Positions 45,567 through 54,240 of a DNA stretch of 64,000 nt are shown one piece after another. The notes beneath the pieces were generated by a model. That model saw only the letters and a list, made by a program, of their open reading frames with translations, did not search any database and was not told the origin of the DNA. Every line of letters starts with the position of its first letter. Within the stretch, counting starts at the first letter, position 1. The DNA comes from AP-15 sp963702685 (GTDB lineage Bacteria > Pseudomonadota > Alphaproteobacteria > ATCC43930 > CGMCC-115725): positions 62,001 through 126,000 of the forward strand of contig CAVPDQ010000008.1 of the NCBI GenBank assembly GCA_963702685.1, written 5' to 3'. The position numbers and the translations under genes were made by a program.

Positions 45567-47738
45567 ATGAAGCCTCGATCTCTGCCCTTTTTGCTCAGGC
45601 CCGCAATGGGCGGCCTGGCGGCCGGTGTGGCACTGTTGGCGCTGATGCCGGCGGCGCCGGCGCGGGTGACGCAAATCACCATCAACACGACCACGTCGCA
45701 ATCGCCGACCTATACCGGCACAACTTTCGGCGCCACCGGCGCTTATCAGATGATCAATGGGACGATCTCAGGTGAGGTCGACCCGAACGATCCGCTCAAC
45801 GCCGTCATCGTCGATATCGGTCTGGCACCGCGCAACGCGCACGGCATGGTCGGGTATTCGACCGATTTCCAGCTGCTGGTCCCGACCGATCTGACAAAGG
45901 GCAACCACCGGCTCCTCTACGACGTGACCAACCGAGGCCGCACCGACGCGCTTTCGATTCTCAACTCCTCGGGCACCGCGAACAAAACCTCGACACCGGG
46001 CGACCCCGGCAACGGTTTTCTGATGAACGAGGGGTATTCGATCCTCGAAACCGGCTGGGATATCACCGTCGCGCAGGGCGACCCGGGCGGCGGCTTCGGG
46101 GTCACCTTGCCGGTTGTCACCAAAGGCAAAAAGCCGATCACCGGCGTCGCGGTCGAAGAATTCGACATCGACGCCGGCTCGACCCCATCGAGCGAGCCTC
46201 TGACCTATGCGGCGGCGAGCCCGAACAAGGCGCAAGCGCTCCTCACCGTGCGCGCGAATTTCGGCGACGCGCCGATCGCATTGCCGTCATCGAGCTGGGA
46301 CTACACCGACAGCACCCTGACCGCGATCCACTTGAACCCGACCGGGACCAAATTCGGCGACCCGTCGGTTTTTGGCCCGAGCGGGCTTTACGAGTTCAGC
46401 TATCAGGCGGTGAACCCGAAAGTGGTGGGGCTCGGTCTCGCCGCGATCCGCGACATCGCGGCCTTTTTCCGTGACGCCCAAACCGACGATTCGGGCAACG
46501 CGAACCCGCTCGCGGGAGATGTGCAGGACATCTACACCTTCTGCTCGTCGCAGCCGTGCCGGACGATGCACGACTTCCTGCTGCTCGGCTTCAACCAGGT
46601 GGATCGCGCGACGAGCTCGAAATGGCAGCACGGTTTCGGTTTCGGCCGCCACCGCGACGATCGCGGATTGCCCGAGATGGCGGTTGACGGCGTGCTGAAC
46701 TGGAAGGCCGGCGGTAGCGGCATTTTTGGCAATTATCGCTTTTCGCAGCCGACGCGGACCCATCGGCAGCACATCGCCCGCTGGTATCCCGAGATCCAGT
46801 TCCCCTTTGCCAATCAGCTCCTGTTCGACCCGTTCACCGGCAAATTCGACGGGCGCCTCCGGGCCTGCCAGAAGAGCGGCACTTGCCCCAAGCTGATCGA
46901 GGCAAACTCGGCAAACGAATACTGGGCAAAGGCCGGTTCGTTGCTGACAACGGATACTTTCGGCCGGGATCTCGACCTCAATCTGCAATCGAACGTGCGC
47001 TACTATCTGTTTTCGAGCCAGCCGCACGGCGCGGGCTCGGCTGCCGGCATCTGCCGCGAGCCGCAAAACCCGATCAAGCCCGACCCGGTTCTGCGCGCCC
47101 TTTTGGTCGATCTCGACGACTGGGTCAGCAAGGGGGTCGAGCCCCCGGCAAACCGTGTACCGCGGCGGCTCGACGGCACGCTCGTTCAGGCCTTGCCGCA
47201 AGCGGGCGAGGGTTTCCCGAACATTCCCGGCGTTGCCTATAACGGCATCATGCACAACGGCAATCTGTGGGATTTCGGCCACCAGCTCGATGAGGGCGTC
47301 CTGACTGTCTTGCCGCCAAAATCGCTCGGCACGCCCTATCCGGCGTTTGTGCCGAAGACCGATTCCGACGGCAACGACGTCGCCGGCATCCGCGTGCCCG
47401 ATGTCGCGGCGCCGCTCGCGACCTTTACCGGCTGGGCGTTGCGTGCGACCCCGGCGGGCGAGACCGGCGGCACGGTGCTGGTCGATGGCTGCGACGCCAG
47501 CGGCCAGCGGCTCCCGTTCGCCGCTACCGAGGCCGACCGCAACGGGGACCCGCGCCCGTCATTGCAGGCGCGCTACGGCAACGCCTCCGGGACCAACGCC
47601 AATTACCTCGCAGCGGTAGCCGCAGCGGCCGACGCGCTGGTGGCGCAGCGTTTCCTCTTGGAGATCCCGGGCGTCGTGCAGGATGTCGAGACCTACACGG
47701 GGCCGGCCGCGCTGGTCACGATCCCAGCCAAGCCATAA
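45567..47738 (+). CDS. Secreted alpha/beta-hydrolase-domain protein (large, ~720 aa)
   Basis: 723 residues. Signal peptide PAMGGLAAGVALLALMPAAP near the start. The N-terminal beta-rich part (VTQITINTTTSQSPTY, ATGAYQMINGTISGEVDPND) and the C-terminal part (FQLLVPTDL, LLYDVTNRGR, FRQ-like stretches) match the large alpha/beta hydrolase domain group whose members are periplasmic and of unknown substrate. I could not find one clear G-x-S-x-G elbow. A good terminator follows. Confidence 0.6.
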   Translation: MKPRSLPFLLRPAMGGLAAGVALLALMPAAPARVTQITINTTTSQSPTYTGTTFGATGAYQMINGTISGEVDPNDPLNAVIVDIGLAPRNAHGMVGYSTDFQLLVPTDLTKGNHRLLYDVTNRGRTDALSILNSSGTANKTSTPGDPGNGFLMNEGYSILETGWDITVAQGDPGGGFGVTLPVVTKGKKPITGVAVEEFDIDAGSTPSSEPLTYAAASPNKAQALLTVRANFGDAPIALPSSSWDYTDSTLTAIHLNPTGTKFGDPSVFGPSGLYEFSYQAVNPKVVGLGLAAIRDIAAFFRDAQTDDSGNANPLAGDVQDIYTFCSSQPCRTMHDFLLLGFNQVDRATSSKWQHGFGFGRHRDDRGLPEMAVDGVLNWKAGGSGIFGNYRFSQPTRTHRQHIARWYPEIQFPFANQLLFDPFTGKFDGRLRACQKSGTCPKLIEANSANEYWAKAGSLLTTDTFGRDLDLNLQSNVRYYLFSSQPHGAGSAAGICREPQNPIKPDPVLRALLVDLDDWVSKGVEPPANRVPRRLDGTLVQALPQAGEGFPNIPGVAYNGIMHNGNLWDFGHQLDEGVLTVLPPKSLGTPYPAFVPKTDSDGNDVAGIRVPDVAAPLATFTGWALRATPAGETGGTVLVDGCDASGQRLPFAATEADRNGDPRPSLQARYGNASGTNANYLAAVAAAADALVAQRFLLEIPGVVQDVETYTGPAALVTIPAKP

Positions 47739-47748
47739 GGCCAAAGGA

Positions 47749-47778
47749 AAGCGCCCCAATCCTCGGATCAGGGCGCTT
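47749..47778 (+). terminator. Rho-independent terminator
   Basis: AAGCGCCC (47749-47756) pairs with GGGCGCTT (47771-47778) across a 14-base loop, 11 bases after the stop of the secreted hydrolase, followed by pyrimidine-rich CTCCTTTC. Confidence 0.6.
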
Positions 47779-47857
47779 CTCCTTTCGCCGCTGCGGGCTG
47801 CGGCAAAGTGATCCGACCTCCGGCTCGCCCCTACGGTTGCAAGCCAGCAAACGGGCA

Positions 47858-47880
47858 GTCATGTGTGGACGGCCCCTCGG
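47858..47880. mobile_element. Possible end remnant of an IS110-type element
   Basis: GTCATGTGTGGACGGCCCCT is close to the end of the IS element at 52113 (GTCATGTGTGGATGGCCCCC). Nothing of a transposase follows. Either a solo end, an old excision scar, or a preferred target site; the match is short. Confidence 0.35.
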
Positions 47881-47972
47881 ATGCAAGGGGGAAACGAACA
47901 TTCCGACGAGCCCGCAGCTCAATGACATGACGGGTGGTCCGCTCCTCGGTTCGCCCGATCGGTGCTCATCAC

Positions 47973-48536
47973 CTAATGTCGGGATTGCGGCTTGGCGGCG
48001 GCCGTCGCCTGCTCCCTGAAAAGCCGGTCGGCGGCCTCTTTTTGCGTCGGCGACAGGCTCGCATAGAGCGAGTTGAAGGCGGTGGCGAGATGCTCGGTGT
48101 TGTCGGCATAGGCGCGGGCGATCTCGGCATAGGAATGCATGTTTTCGACCGCGCTCATCTTCGCCACCGCACCCGCGCGCCGGGTGAAGAGCGCGTCGGT
48201 GCTCGCCGCATTGTCGCGCATCGCCTGCGCAAACCCCGACCAAAGCGGCAGCTGCGTCTCGGTGATGCCGAGCTCGGTCTGCAATTTTGTGATCCGCTGA
48301 TCGACCGCGGCGCTCGCTTCCGGCGACAGCGCCGGCGGCGGCGCCGTGCGCGCCGTTTCAGCGGGCGGCGCCGGGATTGGTGCCACCGGCGGCGATTGAC
48401 CGTGCGCGAGAGCGGAAACGACGATCGTCGCCAGAACTGCGACCGCTAGAGCGCGGGCGATTTTCTTCCGCTGTCCCGGCCCACGGGTCCGCGCCGAGCG
48501 CGGCCCGAGGATAAGCTCCGGCCGGGACCAACCCAT
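47973..48536 (-). CDS. LTXXQ-motif (Spy/CpxP-like) periplasmic protein
   Basis: ~187 residues from MGWSRPELILGPRSA at 48536; a longer upstream frame is open but Pro/Arg-rich and not convincing. A hydrophobic segment IARALAVAVLATIVVSALAH acts as signal peptide, followed by a Pro/Ala linker and a helical core with GITETQLPLWSGFAQAMRDN and FNSLYASLSPTQKEAADRLF: the LTxxQ-type repeats of Spy-like chaperones that respond to envelope stress. The two copies of the motif support the call. Confidence 0.75.
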   Translation of the reverse strand: MGWSRPELILGPRSARTRGPGQRKKIARALAVAVLATIVVSALAHGQSPPVAPIPAPPAETARTAPPPALSPEASAAVDQRITKLQTELGITETQLPLWSGFAQAMRDNAASTDALFTRRAGAVAKMSAVENMHSYAEIARAYADNTEHLATAFNSLYASLSPTQKEAADRLFREQATAAAKPQSRH

Positions 48537-48670
48537 CGGCGCTGCGGTATCTCGATCCGCTGTGCTGCGATCCGCCGGAGAAGGGGCGGCAGGGCCGTGT
48601 TCTCGACCGGCATGGACCCCGGCTTTCACCGGGGAAGCGTTGGTGTCGGCTGCGATCGGGCCGCTCACCG

Positions 48671-49870
48671 CTACCGCCAGCGGTCGTGCCAGCCGCCGGG
48701 ATCGGGTCCGCGCCGCGCCTCGCGCCAGCCGCCAGAGCCGGGGCCGCGCCATGCCGCATGCCAGCCGCCAAAACCGGGGCCGCGCCACATCCCGTGCCCG
48801 CCGCCGAACCCGGGGCTATGCCATCCGCCATGCCATCCGCCATGCCCGGGGCCCCATCCGGCCGCCGCCCAATGCTCCCGTCCCGGGCCGCCGCGGAAGC
48901 CGAAGCCTGCCCCGTGGTGGAAGCTCGCGAATACCCGCGCGTGGAACCCGACAAAGCCGCCGCCGATAAAACCGTGCACAAAGAAGGCGGGCCCGATCCG
49001 GGCAAACGCCAAAACCGGCGGGGCGATCACCAAGGCAAAGGCCGGCGGGGCGAAGATCAGTGGCGGCGGCGCCACGGCGGCGACCACCGGGGGCGGCGGC
49101 AGCACCACGATCGGCGGCGGGGCGGCGGCGCCGATCAGCGCGCCGGTCGATGGCGGCGGGGGTGCCGCGGCGACATGATGCGGCGCCGGGCCGTGCTGCG
49201 GCGGTGGCGGCGGGGCAGAGGCAATCGGCGGCGGGGCGATCGCCGGCACAGCGGCGACGATCGGCGGTGGGGCAGCATAGATCAGCGGCGGCGCAATGAT
49301 GATCGGAGGTGCCACAATCACGCCAAACGACGCGCCAAACGCAAATCGCTGCCACGGCCAAAAGCCCCACGGCCGGAAACTGGTGCGCCAGCCCCAGCCC
49401 CAGCCGCCCCAGCCCCAGCCGCCCCAGCCCCAGCCACCCCAGCCCCAGCCGCTCCAGCCCCAGCTATGCGACCATTCCGACCGGCCTTCGAAGGCAGCCG
49501 CCTGGAATCCCGAGCGCCCCCATGCGCCGTGCGAGCCGCCGCCATGCCACCCGCCATGGCCGTGCCAGCCCTCGCCGCCCCAGCCATGCGCTTCGTGCCA
49601 GCCGCCATGGCCATGCCAGCACGCCGCCGTGGCCGTCATTATGCCAGCCGCCCGCTTCGTGCCAGCCGCCATGGCCGTGCCAGCCGCCGCCGTGCCACCC
49701 GCCGTCGGCCGGCCCGCTTCATGCCGGCCGCCGCCATGGCCGCTCCCACCGCCGTGGCCGCCGCCGCCGCCGTGGTCATGCTCGGCTGCGGCCGGCCGGG
49801 CGATGGCGATTGCCAGCAGCGCCGCGACGGCGATCAGCAGCTTCGATTGCCTGGCACCTTGCCCCATCAT
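48671..49870 (-). CDS. Secreted Gly/Trp/His-rich low-complexity protein, compensating frame shifts inside
   Basis: 399 residues. Signal peptide LLIAVAALLAIAIARPAAA; then His/Gly-rich repeats, a block of WGWGGWGWGG repeats (~residues 140-165), a Pro-rich hydrophobic middle (VIVAPPIIIAPPLIYAAPPP) and a C-terminal FGGWHAAWRGPGSGGW-type repeat. Between about 49705 and 49621 the repeat pattern GGWHGHGGWHEAGG is found only in a neighbouring frame, so two opposite one-base changes cancel out and leave an Ala-rich patch in the predicted protein. Function unknown; low complexity makes similarity unreliable. Long open frames on the other strand here are shadows. Confidence 0.6.
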   Translation of the reverse strand: MMGQGARQSKLLIAVAALLAIAIARPAAAEHDHGGGGGHGGGSGHGGGRHEAGRPTAGGTAAAGTAMAAGTKRAAGIMTATAACWHGHGGWHEAHGWGGEGWHGHGGWHGGGSHGAWGRSGFQAAAFEGRSEWSHSWGWSGWGWGGWGWGGWGWGGWGWGWRTSFRPWGFWPWQRFAFGASFGVIVAPPIIIAPPLIYAAPPPIVAAVPAIAPPPIASAPPPPPQHGPAPHHVAAAPPPPSTGALIGAAAPPPIVVLPPPPVVAAVAPPPLIFAPPAFALVIAPPVLAFARIGPAFFVHGFIGGGFVGFHARVFASFHHGAGFGFRGGPGREHWAAAGWGPGHGGWHGGWHSPGFGGGHGMWRGPGFGGWHAAWRGPGSGGWREARRGPDPGGWHDRWR

Positions 49871-49998
49871 GGCCTCGACCCTAATCCGGACCCTGGCAAG
49901 CTACATCCTGCAGCCCGTGTCTCGCTGAATCGAAAAAACGGCAACGTCCGGGACCGGGTTCACGCTTATGATCGGCGCGGACCGCGGAGGACACGCCG

Positions 49999-50400
49999 AT
50001 GACCGCCACCACGCCGTTTTTGAAAAACGCCGGCAGGCTCGGGCCGCTCGCCTCGCGCTATGTCGAGGTCGAGGGATTGCCGTGGAAGCCGACACCCTGC
50101 GCCGGCATCGAGATGAAGGTGCTGATGGAGGAGCCGGAGAGCGGGCTGATGACCGCGCTCTTTCGCTGGCAGCCGGGCGCCGAATTGACCCTGCACGAGC
50201 ATGTCGAGATCGAGCAGACCTTTGTCCTCGAAGGCAGCCTCGTCGATGAGGAAGGCGAGGTCCGCGCCGGCGATTATGTCTGGCGCCCCAAAGGCAACCG
50301 GCACAAGGCCCGCTCGCCCAACGGCGCCCTCGTTCTCTCGTTTTTTCTAAAGCCGAACATATTCCTCGGCGGCGAGGCGGCGGGCCGCGAGTTGCGCTGA
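49999..50400 (+). CDS. ChrR-like cupin protein
   Basis: 133 residues. Single cupin domain: ELTLHEHVEIEQTFVLEGSL (motif 1, His-x-His...Glu) and YVWRPKGNRHKARSPNG (motif 2, His). Metal-dependent dioxygenase or anti-sigma/sensor domains share this fold. It stands alone between a divergent secreted protein gene and the CoA-transferase operon; start preceded by GGAGGA. Confidence 0.78.
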   Translation: MTATTPFLKNAGRLGPLASRYVEVEGLPWKPTPCAGIEMKVLMEEPESGLMTALFRWQPGAELTLHEHVEIEQTFVLEGSLVDEEGEVRAGDYVWRPKGNRHKARSPNGALVLSFFLKPNIFLGGEAAGRELR

Positions 50401-50467
50401 GCCGGCGGTTGCCGCCTGCGGGCCTCTGCCGCATGATGGTGCGGAAACATCAAAGCCGGGCGGGGGA

Positions 50468-51214
50468 ATGAGCGCCAAGAGCAAGATTTATCCGAGCTTT
50501 GCCGAGGCGGTGCGGGACATCCCGGACGGCGCCGTGATCGGCTTTGGCGGGTTCGCCGTCGTCGGGATGCCGGTAAACCTCTATGAAGCGGTGGCGAGGC
50601 AAGGGGCGAAGCGGCTCACTTGCGTGTCGAATTCGACCCGCGCCGGCGCGACCTTGCCGGCCGACGCGCCCAGCATGGAGCAGATGATCCGGAACGGGCA
50701 GGTGGTGAAGGCGGTCTGCGCCTTTACCGCACCCACCCGCGCCTCGCAGCGGCTGGTGCTGACCGAATATGTCGAGAAGGGGCTGATCGAGGCCGAGCTC
50801 GTGCCGCAAGGCACCTTGGCCGAGCGGATGCGCGCCGCGGGTGCCGGCATCCCGGCCTTCTATACCCCCGCCGCGGTCGGCACCGAGCTCGCCGAGGGCC
50901 GCGAGACCCGCGTTTTCAACGGCCGCGAATATCTCTTGGAGATGGCACTGCCGCTCGACTATGCGATGATCCGCGCCTATCAGGCCGATGCTGCCGGCAA
51001 CCTGCGGTTCCGCCGCTCGCAGCGCAATTTCAACCCGGTCATGGCGATGGCCGCGCGCATCACGATCGTCGAGGTCGAGGAGGACATCCTGCCGGTCGGC
51101 GCGATCGATCCCGACGACGTCCATACGCCCGGCATCTTCGTCCACCGCCTCGTCAAAATCCCGCCGCCCCCCGAAGGCTGGTGGCCGCAACGACCAGGGG
51201 AGATCGGAAGGTAG
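50468..51214 (+). CDS. CoA-transferase subunit A (family I)
   Basis: 248 residues. GAVIGFGGFAVVGMPVNLYEA is split as VIGFGGF and GMPVNLYEAV, the subunit A signature; GTLAERMRAAGAGIPAFYTP and QRNFNPVMAMAAR follow. With subunit B it moves CoA between a 3-oxoacid and succinyl- or acetyl-CoA. The partner starts 211 bases downstream, separated by a repeat element that looks like a later insertion. Confidence 0.86.
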   Translation: MSAKSKIYPSFAEAVRDIPDGAVIGFGGFAVVGMPVNLYEAVARQGAKRLTCVSNSTRAGATLPADAPSMEQMIRNGQVVKAVCAFTAPTRASQRLVLTEYVEKGLIEAELVPQGTLAERMRAAGAGIPAFYTPAAVGTELAEGRETRVFNGREYLLEMALPLDYAMIRAYQADAAGNLRFRRSQRNFNPVMAMAARITIVEVEEDILPVGAIDPDDVHTPGIFVHRLVKIPPPPEGWWPQRPGEIGR

Positions 51215-51217
51215 GAT

Positions 51218-51402
51218 CAACGCGAAGGGCGGCAAGGACACGCGAAGGACGCGATGACCGAGGAGGAAATCGGACACGCGGTCATCGGCGCTGGGCTTTC
51301 TGTCGGATTGTCGTGTTGCGCACATCGCGATGGAATTGTGAGGCTGGTCAGTGGTCTCTGAGCCTTCGCGACCATTGCGCAACCTTTGCGTCCATCGCGT
51401 TG
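51218..51402. repeat. Repeat with inverted ends carrying a GxxExxY-protein relic
   Basis: CAACGCGAAGGGCGGCAAGG at the left is mirrored by CCTTTGCGTCCATCGCGTTG at the right. Inside, from ATG 51254, the sequence reads MTEEEIGHAVIGAG, the usual N-terminus of GxxExxY proteins, then degenerates. It fills the gap between the two CoA-transferase subunit genes. Confidence 0.5.
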
Positions 51403-51424
51403 AAAATCTGCGTCGGAGGTGAGG

Positions 51425-52102
51425 ATGAGCGAACGGGCCAAGGGGCTGAGCCGCCAGCAGATGTGCGACCGGCTGGCGATGGAGTTCGGTGACGGCTGGA
51501 TCGTCAATCTCGGGATCGGCATTCCGACCCTGTGCTCGAATTGCGATTTTGGCGACCGGGAGATCATCTTTCACGCCGAGAACGGCGTCATCGGCTATGG
51601 CCCTTTGACACCGGCCGGCGAGGAGGACCTTCACCTCGTCAATGCCGGTGGCCAGCATGTGACCCTGAACCCCGGCGCGGCGATTGTGCACCATGCCGAT
51701 TCGTTCGCGATCATCCGCAGCGGCCGGATCGACGTGACCGTGCTCGGCGCCTACGAGGTCGCCGAGAATGGCGATTTTGCCAATTGGAAAACAGGCGGGC
51801 AGCCGGGCGGCGGCATTGGCGGGGCGATGGACCTCGCCGCCTGCGCCAAGCACGTCTTTATCGCGATGGAGCACCAGACAAGGAGCGGCCACCCGCGGCT
51901 CGTCGAGCGCTGCGCGATCCCGGCCACCGCCCGCGGTGTCGTCAACCTCGTCATCACCAATTTCGGCCTCTTCGAGGTGACCAAGGAGGGAATGGCGCTG
52001 AAGGAAATCGCCCCCGGCGTCACCGTCGACGAGATCAAAGCCGCGACCGGCTGCAATTTGATCATCCCGCGCGAAGTGCCGCCGGTGCGAATGGCGCGGT
52101 AG
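51425..52102 (+). CDS. CoA-transferase subunit B (family I)
   Basis: 225 residues from MSERAKGLSRQQMCDRLAM; GGAGG lies just upstream of 51425. Subunit B signatures: NLGIGIPTLCS and the catalytic Glu in IFHAENGVIGYG; HHADSFAIIRSGRIDVTVLG follows. It forms the thioester intermediate. Works with subunit A at 50468. The IS element begins three bases after its stop. Confidence 0.88.
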   Translation: MSERAKGLSRQQMCDRLAMEFGDGWIVNLGIGIPTLCSNCDFGDREIIFHAENGVIGYGPLTPAGEEDLHLVNAGGQHVTLNPGAAIVHHADSFAIIRSGRIDVTVLGAYEVAENGDFANWKTGGQPGGGIGGAMDLAACAKHVFIAMEHQTRSGHPRLVERCAIPATARGVVNLVITNFGLFEVTKEGMALKEIAPGVTVDEIKAATGCNLIIPREVPPVRMAR

Positions 52103-52132
52103 AGCCCCCGGGTCATGTGTGGATGGCCCCCG

Positions 52133-52373
52133 GCTCGCAAGAAGAAACTGCGGTGGATGTGCGCGAAGTCGCTTGCAGTCATGTGTCCGGCCTTTGTAGT
52201 GCGGTCGGATGACCGCTGGCCCAGGTGGGAACCGTAAGGTGGCGGTCTTGATCAAGCCCTCGGGATCGATGTCCCATTGACCCGGCAGATCTGCACCACC
52301 TTGTCGGTCGACTGTCGACATCCGTATGCACCTTCTTCCTGGCAAGCCTCCCGGCGCGGTTCGGCCGGCCCGG
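52133..52373 (-). ncRNA. Candidate guide (bridge/seeker) RNA region of the IS element
   Basis: IS1111-group recombinases use an RNA encoded in the non-coding region downstream of the gene to choose the target. This 240-base region lies exactly there and contains possible hairpins (e.g. around 52195-52215 and 52255-52280). No loop pairing was proved; the call is by position and group only. Confidence 0.35.
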
Positions 52374-53387
52374 TCAGGCCGTCGCCGGCGCGCGCCGGAA
52401 GTCGGTCCCGCGCACCATCACCGCCCAGGCGATGCGTGCCATCTTGTTGGCCAGCGCCACCGCGGCCACCAGGCGCGGCTTGGTCTCGAGCAGACGCACG
52501 ATCCACGGGTCGGTCTTGGCCCGTTTGCCGTTGAGCACCGCCATCGCCCCGTTGACCAGCAACCGGCGCAGATAGACGTCGCCCTGCTTGCTGATCGATC
52601 CCAGCCGGATCTTGCCGCCCGAGGAGTTCTGTTTCGGCACCAATCCGATCCAGGCGGACAGGTCGCGCCCGCTGCGGAACCGCTCGGGCTGCTGCACTCG
52701 CAAGCTCAGCGCGGTCGACAGGATCGGGCCAAAGCCGTCGATCCCGGCCAGCCGACGACTGCATGGGTTGTGCCGATGCCAATTGACGATCTGCTTGTCG
52801 AGGGCCGTGATCTGCTCCTTGAGCGCGGCCAACAGCCGGACCAGCCCCAGCAGCGCCTGGCGCAGCGGCTCGGGCACGTTGTCGGGCTCGGCCAGCTCGG
52901 CGACCAGCTCCTTGACATGCTGCGGCCCGACCGCGACGACGACGCCAAACTCGGCCATGTGGCCGCGCAGCGCGTTGATCAGCATGGTGCGCTGCGCGAT
53001 CAGCCGCTCGCGCACCCGGTGCACCGCGGCCATGGCTTGGTCGGCTGCGCTCTTGAGCGGCACAAAGCGCATCGAGGGGCGGCCGACCGCCTCGCAGATG
53101 GCTTCGGCGTCGGCCGGATCGGTCTTGTTCCGCCGCACATAAGCCTTGGCATAAGCCGGCGGGATCAGCCGCACCTGATGGCCGAGACCTTGCAGAGTGC
53201 GCCCCCAATGGTGCCCCGTGCCGCAGGCCTCGATGCCGACCAGACAAGGCGGCAGCTTGGCGAAAAACGGCGCCACCTGGCGACGCTTGAGCTGGCGCCG
53301 CAGCACCACCGTGCCCGCCGCGTCAACCCCGTGCACCTGAAAAACCCGCTTGGCCAGATCCAGCCCAATCGTTGTAACCTCGCTCAT
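52374..53387 (-). CDS. IS110-family recombinase (IS1111 group)
   Basis: 337 residues from MSEVTTIGLDLAKRVFQVHG at 53387, with GGGAG upstream. The N-terminal DEDD RuvC-like domain shows LDLAK, GIEACGTGHHW and KTDPADAEAI; the C-terminal Tnp domain shows LAGIDGFGPILSTAL and SAWIGLVPKQNSSGGKIRLG followed by QGDVYLRRLLVNGA. The enzyme cuts and joins DNA guided by an RNA from the same element. The gene looks intact, so the copy may still be active. Confidence 0.9.
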   Translation of the reverse strand: MSEVTTIGLDLAKRVFQVHGVDAAGTVVLRRQLKRRQVAPFFAKLPPCLVGIEACGTGHHWGRTLQGLGHQVRLIPPAYAKAYVRRNKTDPADAEAICEAVGRPSMRFVPLKSAADQAMAAVHRVRERLIAQRTMLINALRGHMAEFGVVVAVGPQHVKELVAELAEPDNVPEPLRQALLGLVRLLAALKEQITALDKQIVNWHRHNPCSRRLAGIDGFGPILSTALSLRVQQPERFRSGRDLSAWIGLVPKQNSSGGKIRLGSISKQGDVYLRRLLVNGAMAVLNGKRAKTDPWIVRLLETKPRLVAAVALANKMARIAWAVMVRGTDFRRAPATA

Positions 53388-53525
53388 GGATGACTCCCTC
53401 TGTTGGAGTTGCGACAACCCAACCTTGGCACATCGATGCCGTTCGGGGGCCATCCACCCCATCAAGCCCGGGGGAGGCGAGAAAGCTTGAGATGCTCCAA
53501 TCTAACGCGATCAGGCGATAGCGCC

Positions 53526-53786
53526 TCAAGCCGCAGACCGGGTCTCGTATGGTTGGACGAGCACCTCGGTCGGGATGTGCAGCAGGACACTTAGCGCCCG
53601 CACCATCGGCAAACCTGTCGCCTTGTCGACGGTAATCGCCTGGACCGGGCAGGCATGCAGGCACCAGGCCTCGTCGCACTGGGTGCAGGTATAGGGCACC
53701 TTCCGGCCGGTCTCGTGGAAATCGAAGACTTTGATGCGAGTATCGGCGACCGGCGCGCAGCTGGCCCCCGATGAAAACGACGACAA
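53526..53786 (-). pseudogene. Fused fragments: 4Fe-4S ferredoxin part and a HigA-like antitoxin end
   Basis: Reads DTRIKVFDFHETGRKVPYTC, then TQCDEAWCLHACPVQAITVD (C-x2-C-x4-C-x3-C-P, one 4Fe-4S site) through KATGLPMV, after which it continues in frame as RALSVLLHIPTEVLVQPYET, which resembles the C-terminus of XRE/HigA-type antitoxins. Neither part has its own start or full domain. The join, next to an IS, looks like a deletion scar. Confidence 0.5.
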
Positions 53787-54225
53787 ATCGCCGGAGACCT
53801 ATATCGGCTACGGGCGCGCCGGGCATTTCGTGTCGCCCGGCGGCGCGGTCAAAGACGCCGCGCACGGCTACGCCGCAGGGGAACCGCGGCTGAACGAATG
53901 GGGGCTCTCCGGCGACTGGACCGTCGGCGAGGAACGCGCCGTCCTCGACACGAAAGAGGGCAGCATCCTCTATCGGTTTCACGCACGCGACCTCCATCTC
54001 GTGCTGGGGTCGCCGGGCAATGCCCCGATCCGCTTTCGGGTGTCGCTCGACGGCAAGCCGCCGGGCGACAGCCATGGCGTGGACATCGATGCCGATGGCC
54101 GAGGCAGCGTGACCGGGCACCGGCTCTACCAGCTGATCCGGCAAAGCGGCGCCATCGGCGACCACACCTTCGAGATCCGGTTTCTCGATCCCGGCGTCCA
54201 GGCCTATGCCCTCACCTTCGGATAA
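53758..54225 (+). pseudogene. C-terminal fragment of a DipZ-type thioredoxin-family protein
   Basis: From ETYIGYGRAGHFVSPGG through LNEWGLSGDWTVGEERAV and ILYRFHARDLHLVLG to FLDPGVQAYALTFG: the jelly-roll-like tail of cytochrome c biogenesis protein DipZ. The membrane part and thioredoxin domain that should come before it are missing; the sequence starts at the junction with the ferredoxin fragment on the other strand. A start at 53731 is possible but joins unrelated sequence. Confidence 0.65.
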
Positions 54226-54240
54226 GCCGGTACTTCCACA

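Larger units (their letters stand above)
52105..53474 (-). mobile_element. IS110/IS1111-type insertion sequence
   Basis: A ~1.37-kb element bounded by CCCCCGGG (52105-52112) and CCCGGGGG (53467-53474), with a 14-base perfect subterminal inverted repeat GTGGATGGCCCCCG (52119-52132, 53444-53457). It encodes one DEDD recombinase on the minus strand. The non-coding part is long on the downstream side (~270 bases) and short upstream (~87), with subterminal repeats, which suits the IS1111 group. Confidence 0.75.

Noticed and set aside
48686..50002. A long plus-strand frame of 438 codons
   Set aside because: Antisense to a low-complexity secreted protein; its Arg/Pro/Ala repeats mirror that composition.
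51254..51354. A short GxxExxY gene
   Set aside because: Only about 14 codons resemble the family and the frame then degenerates, so it is reported as a relic in a repeat.
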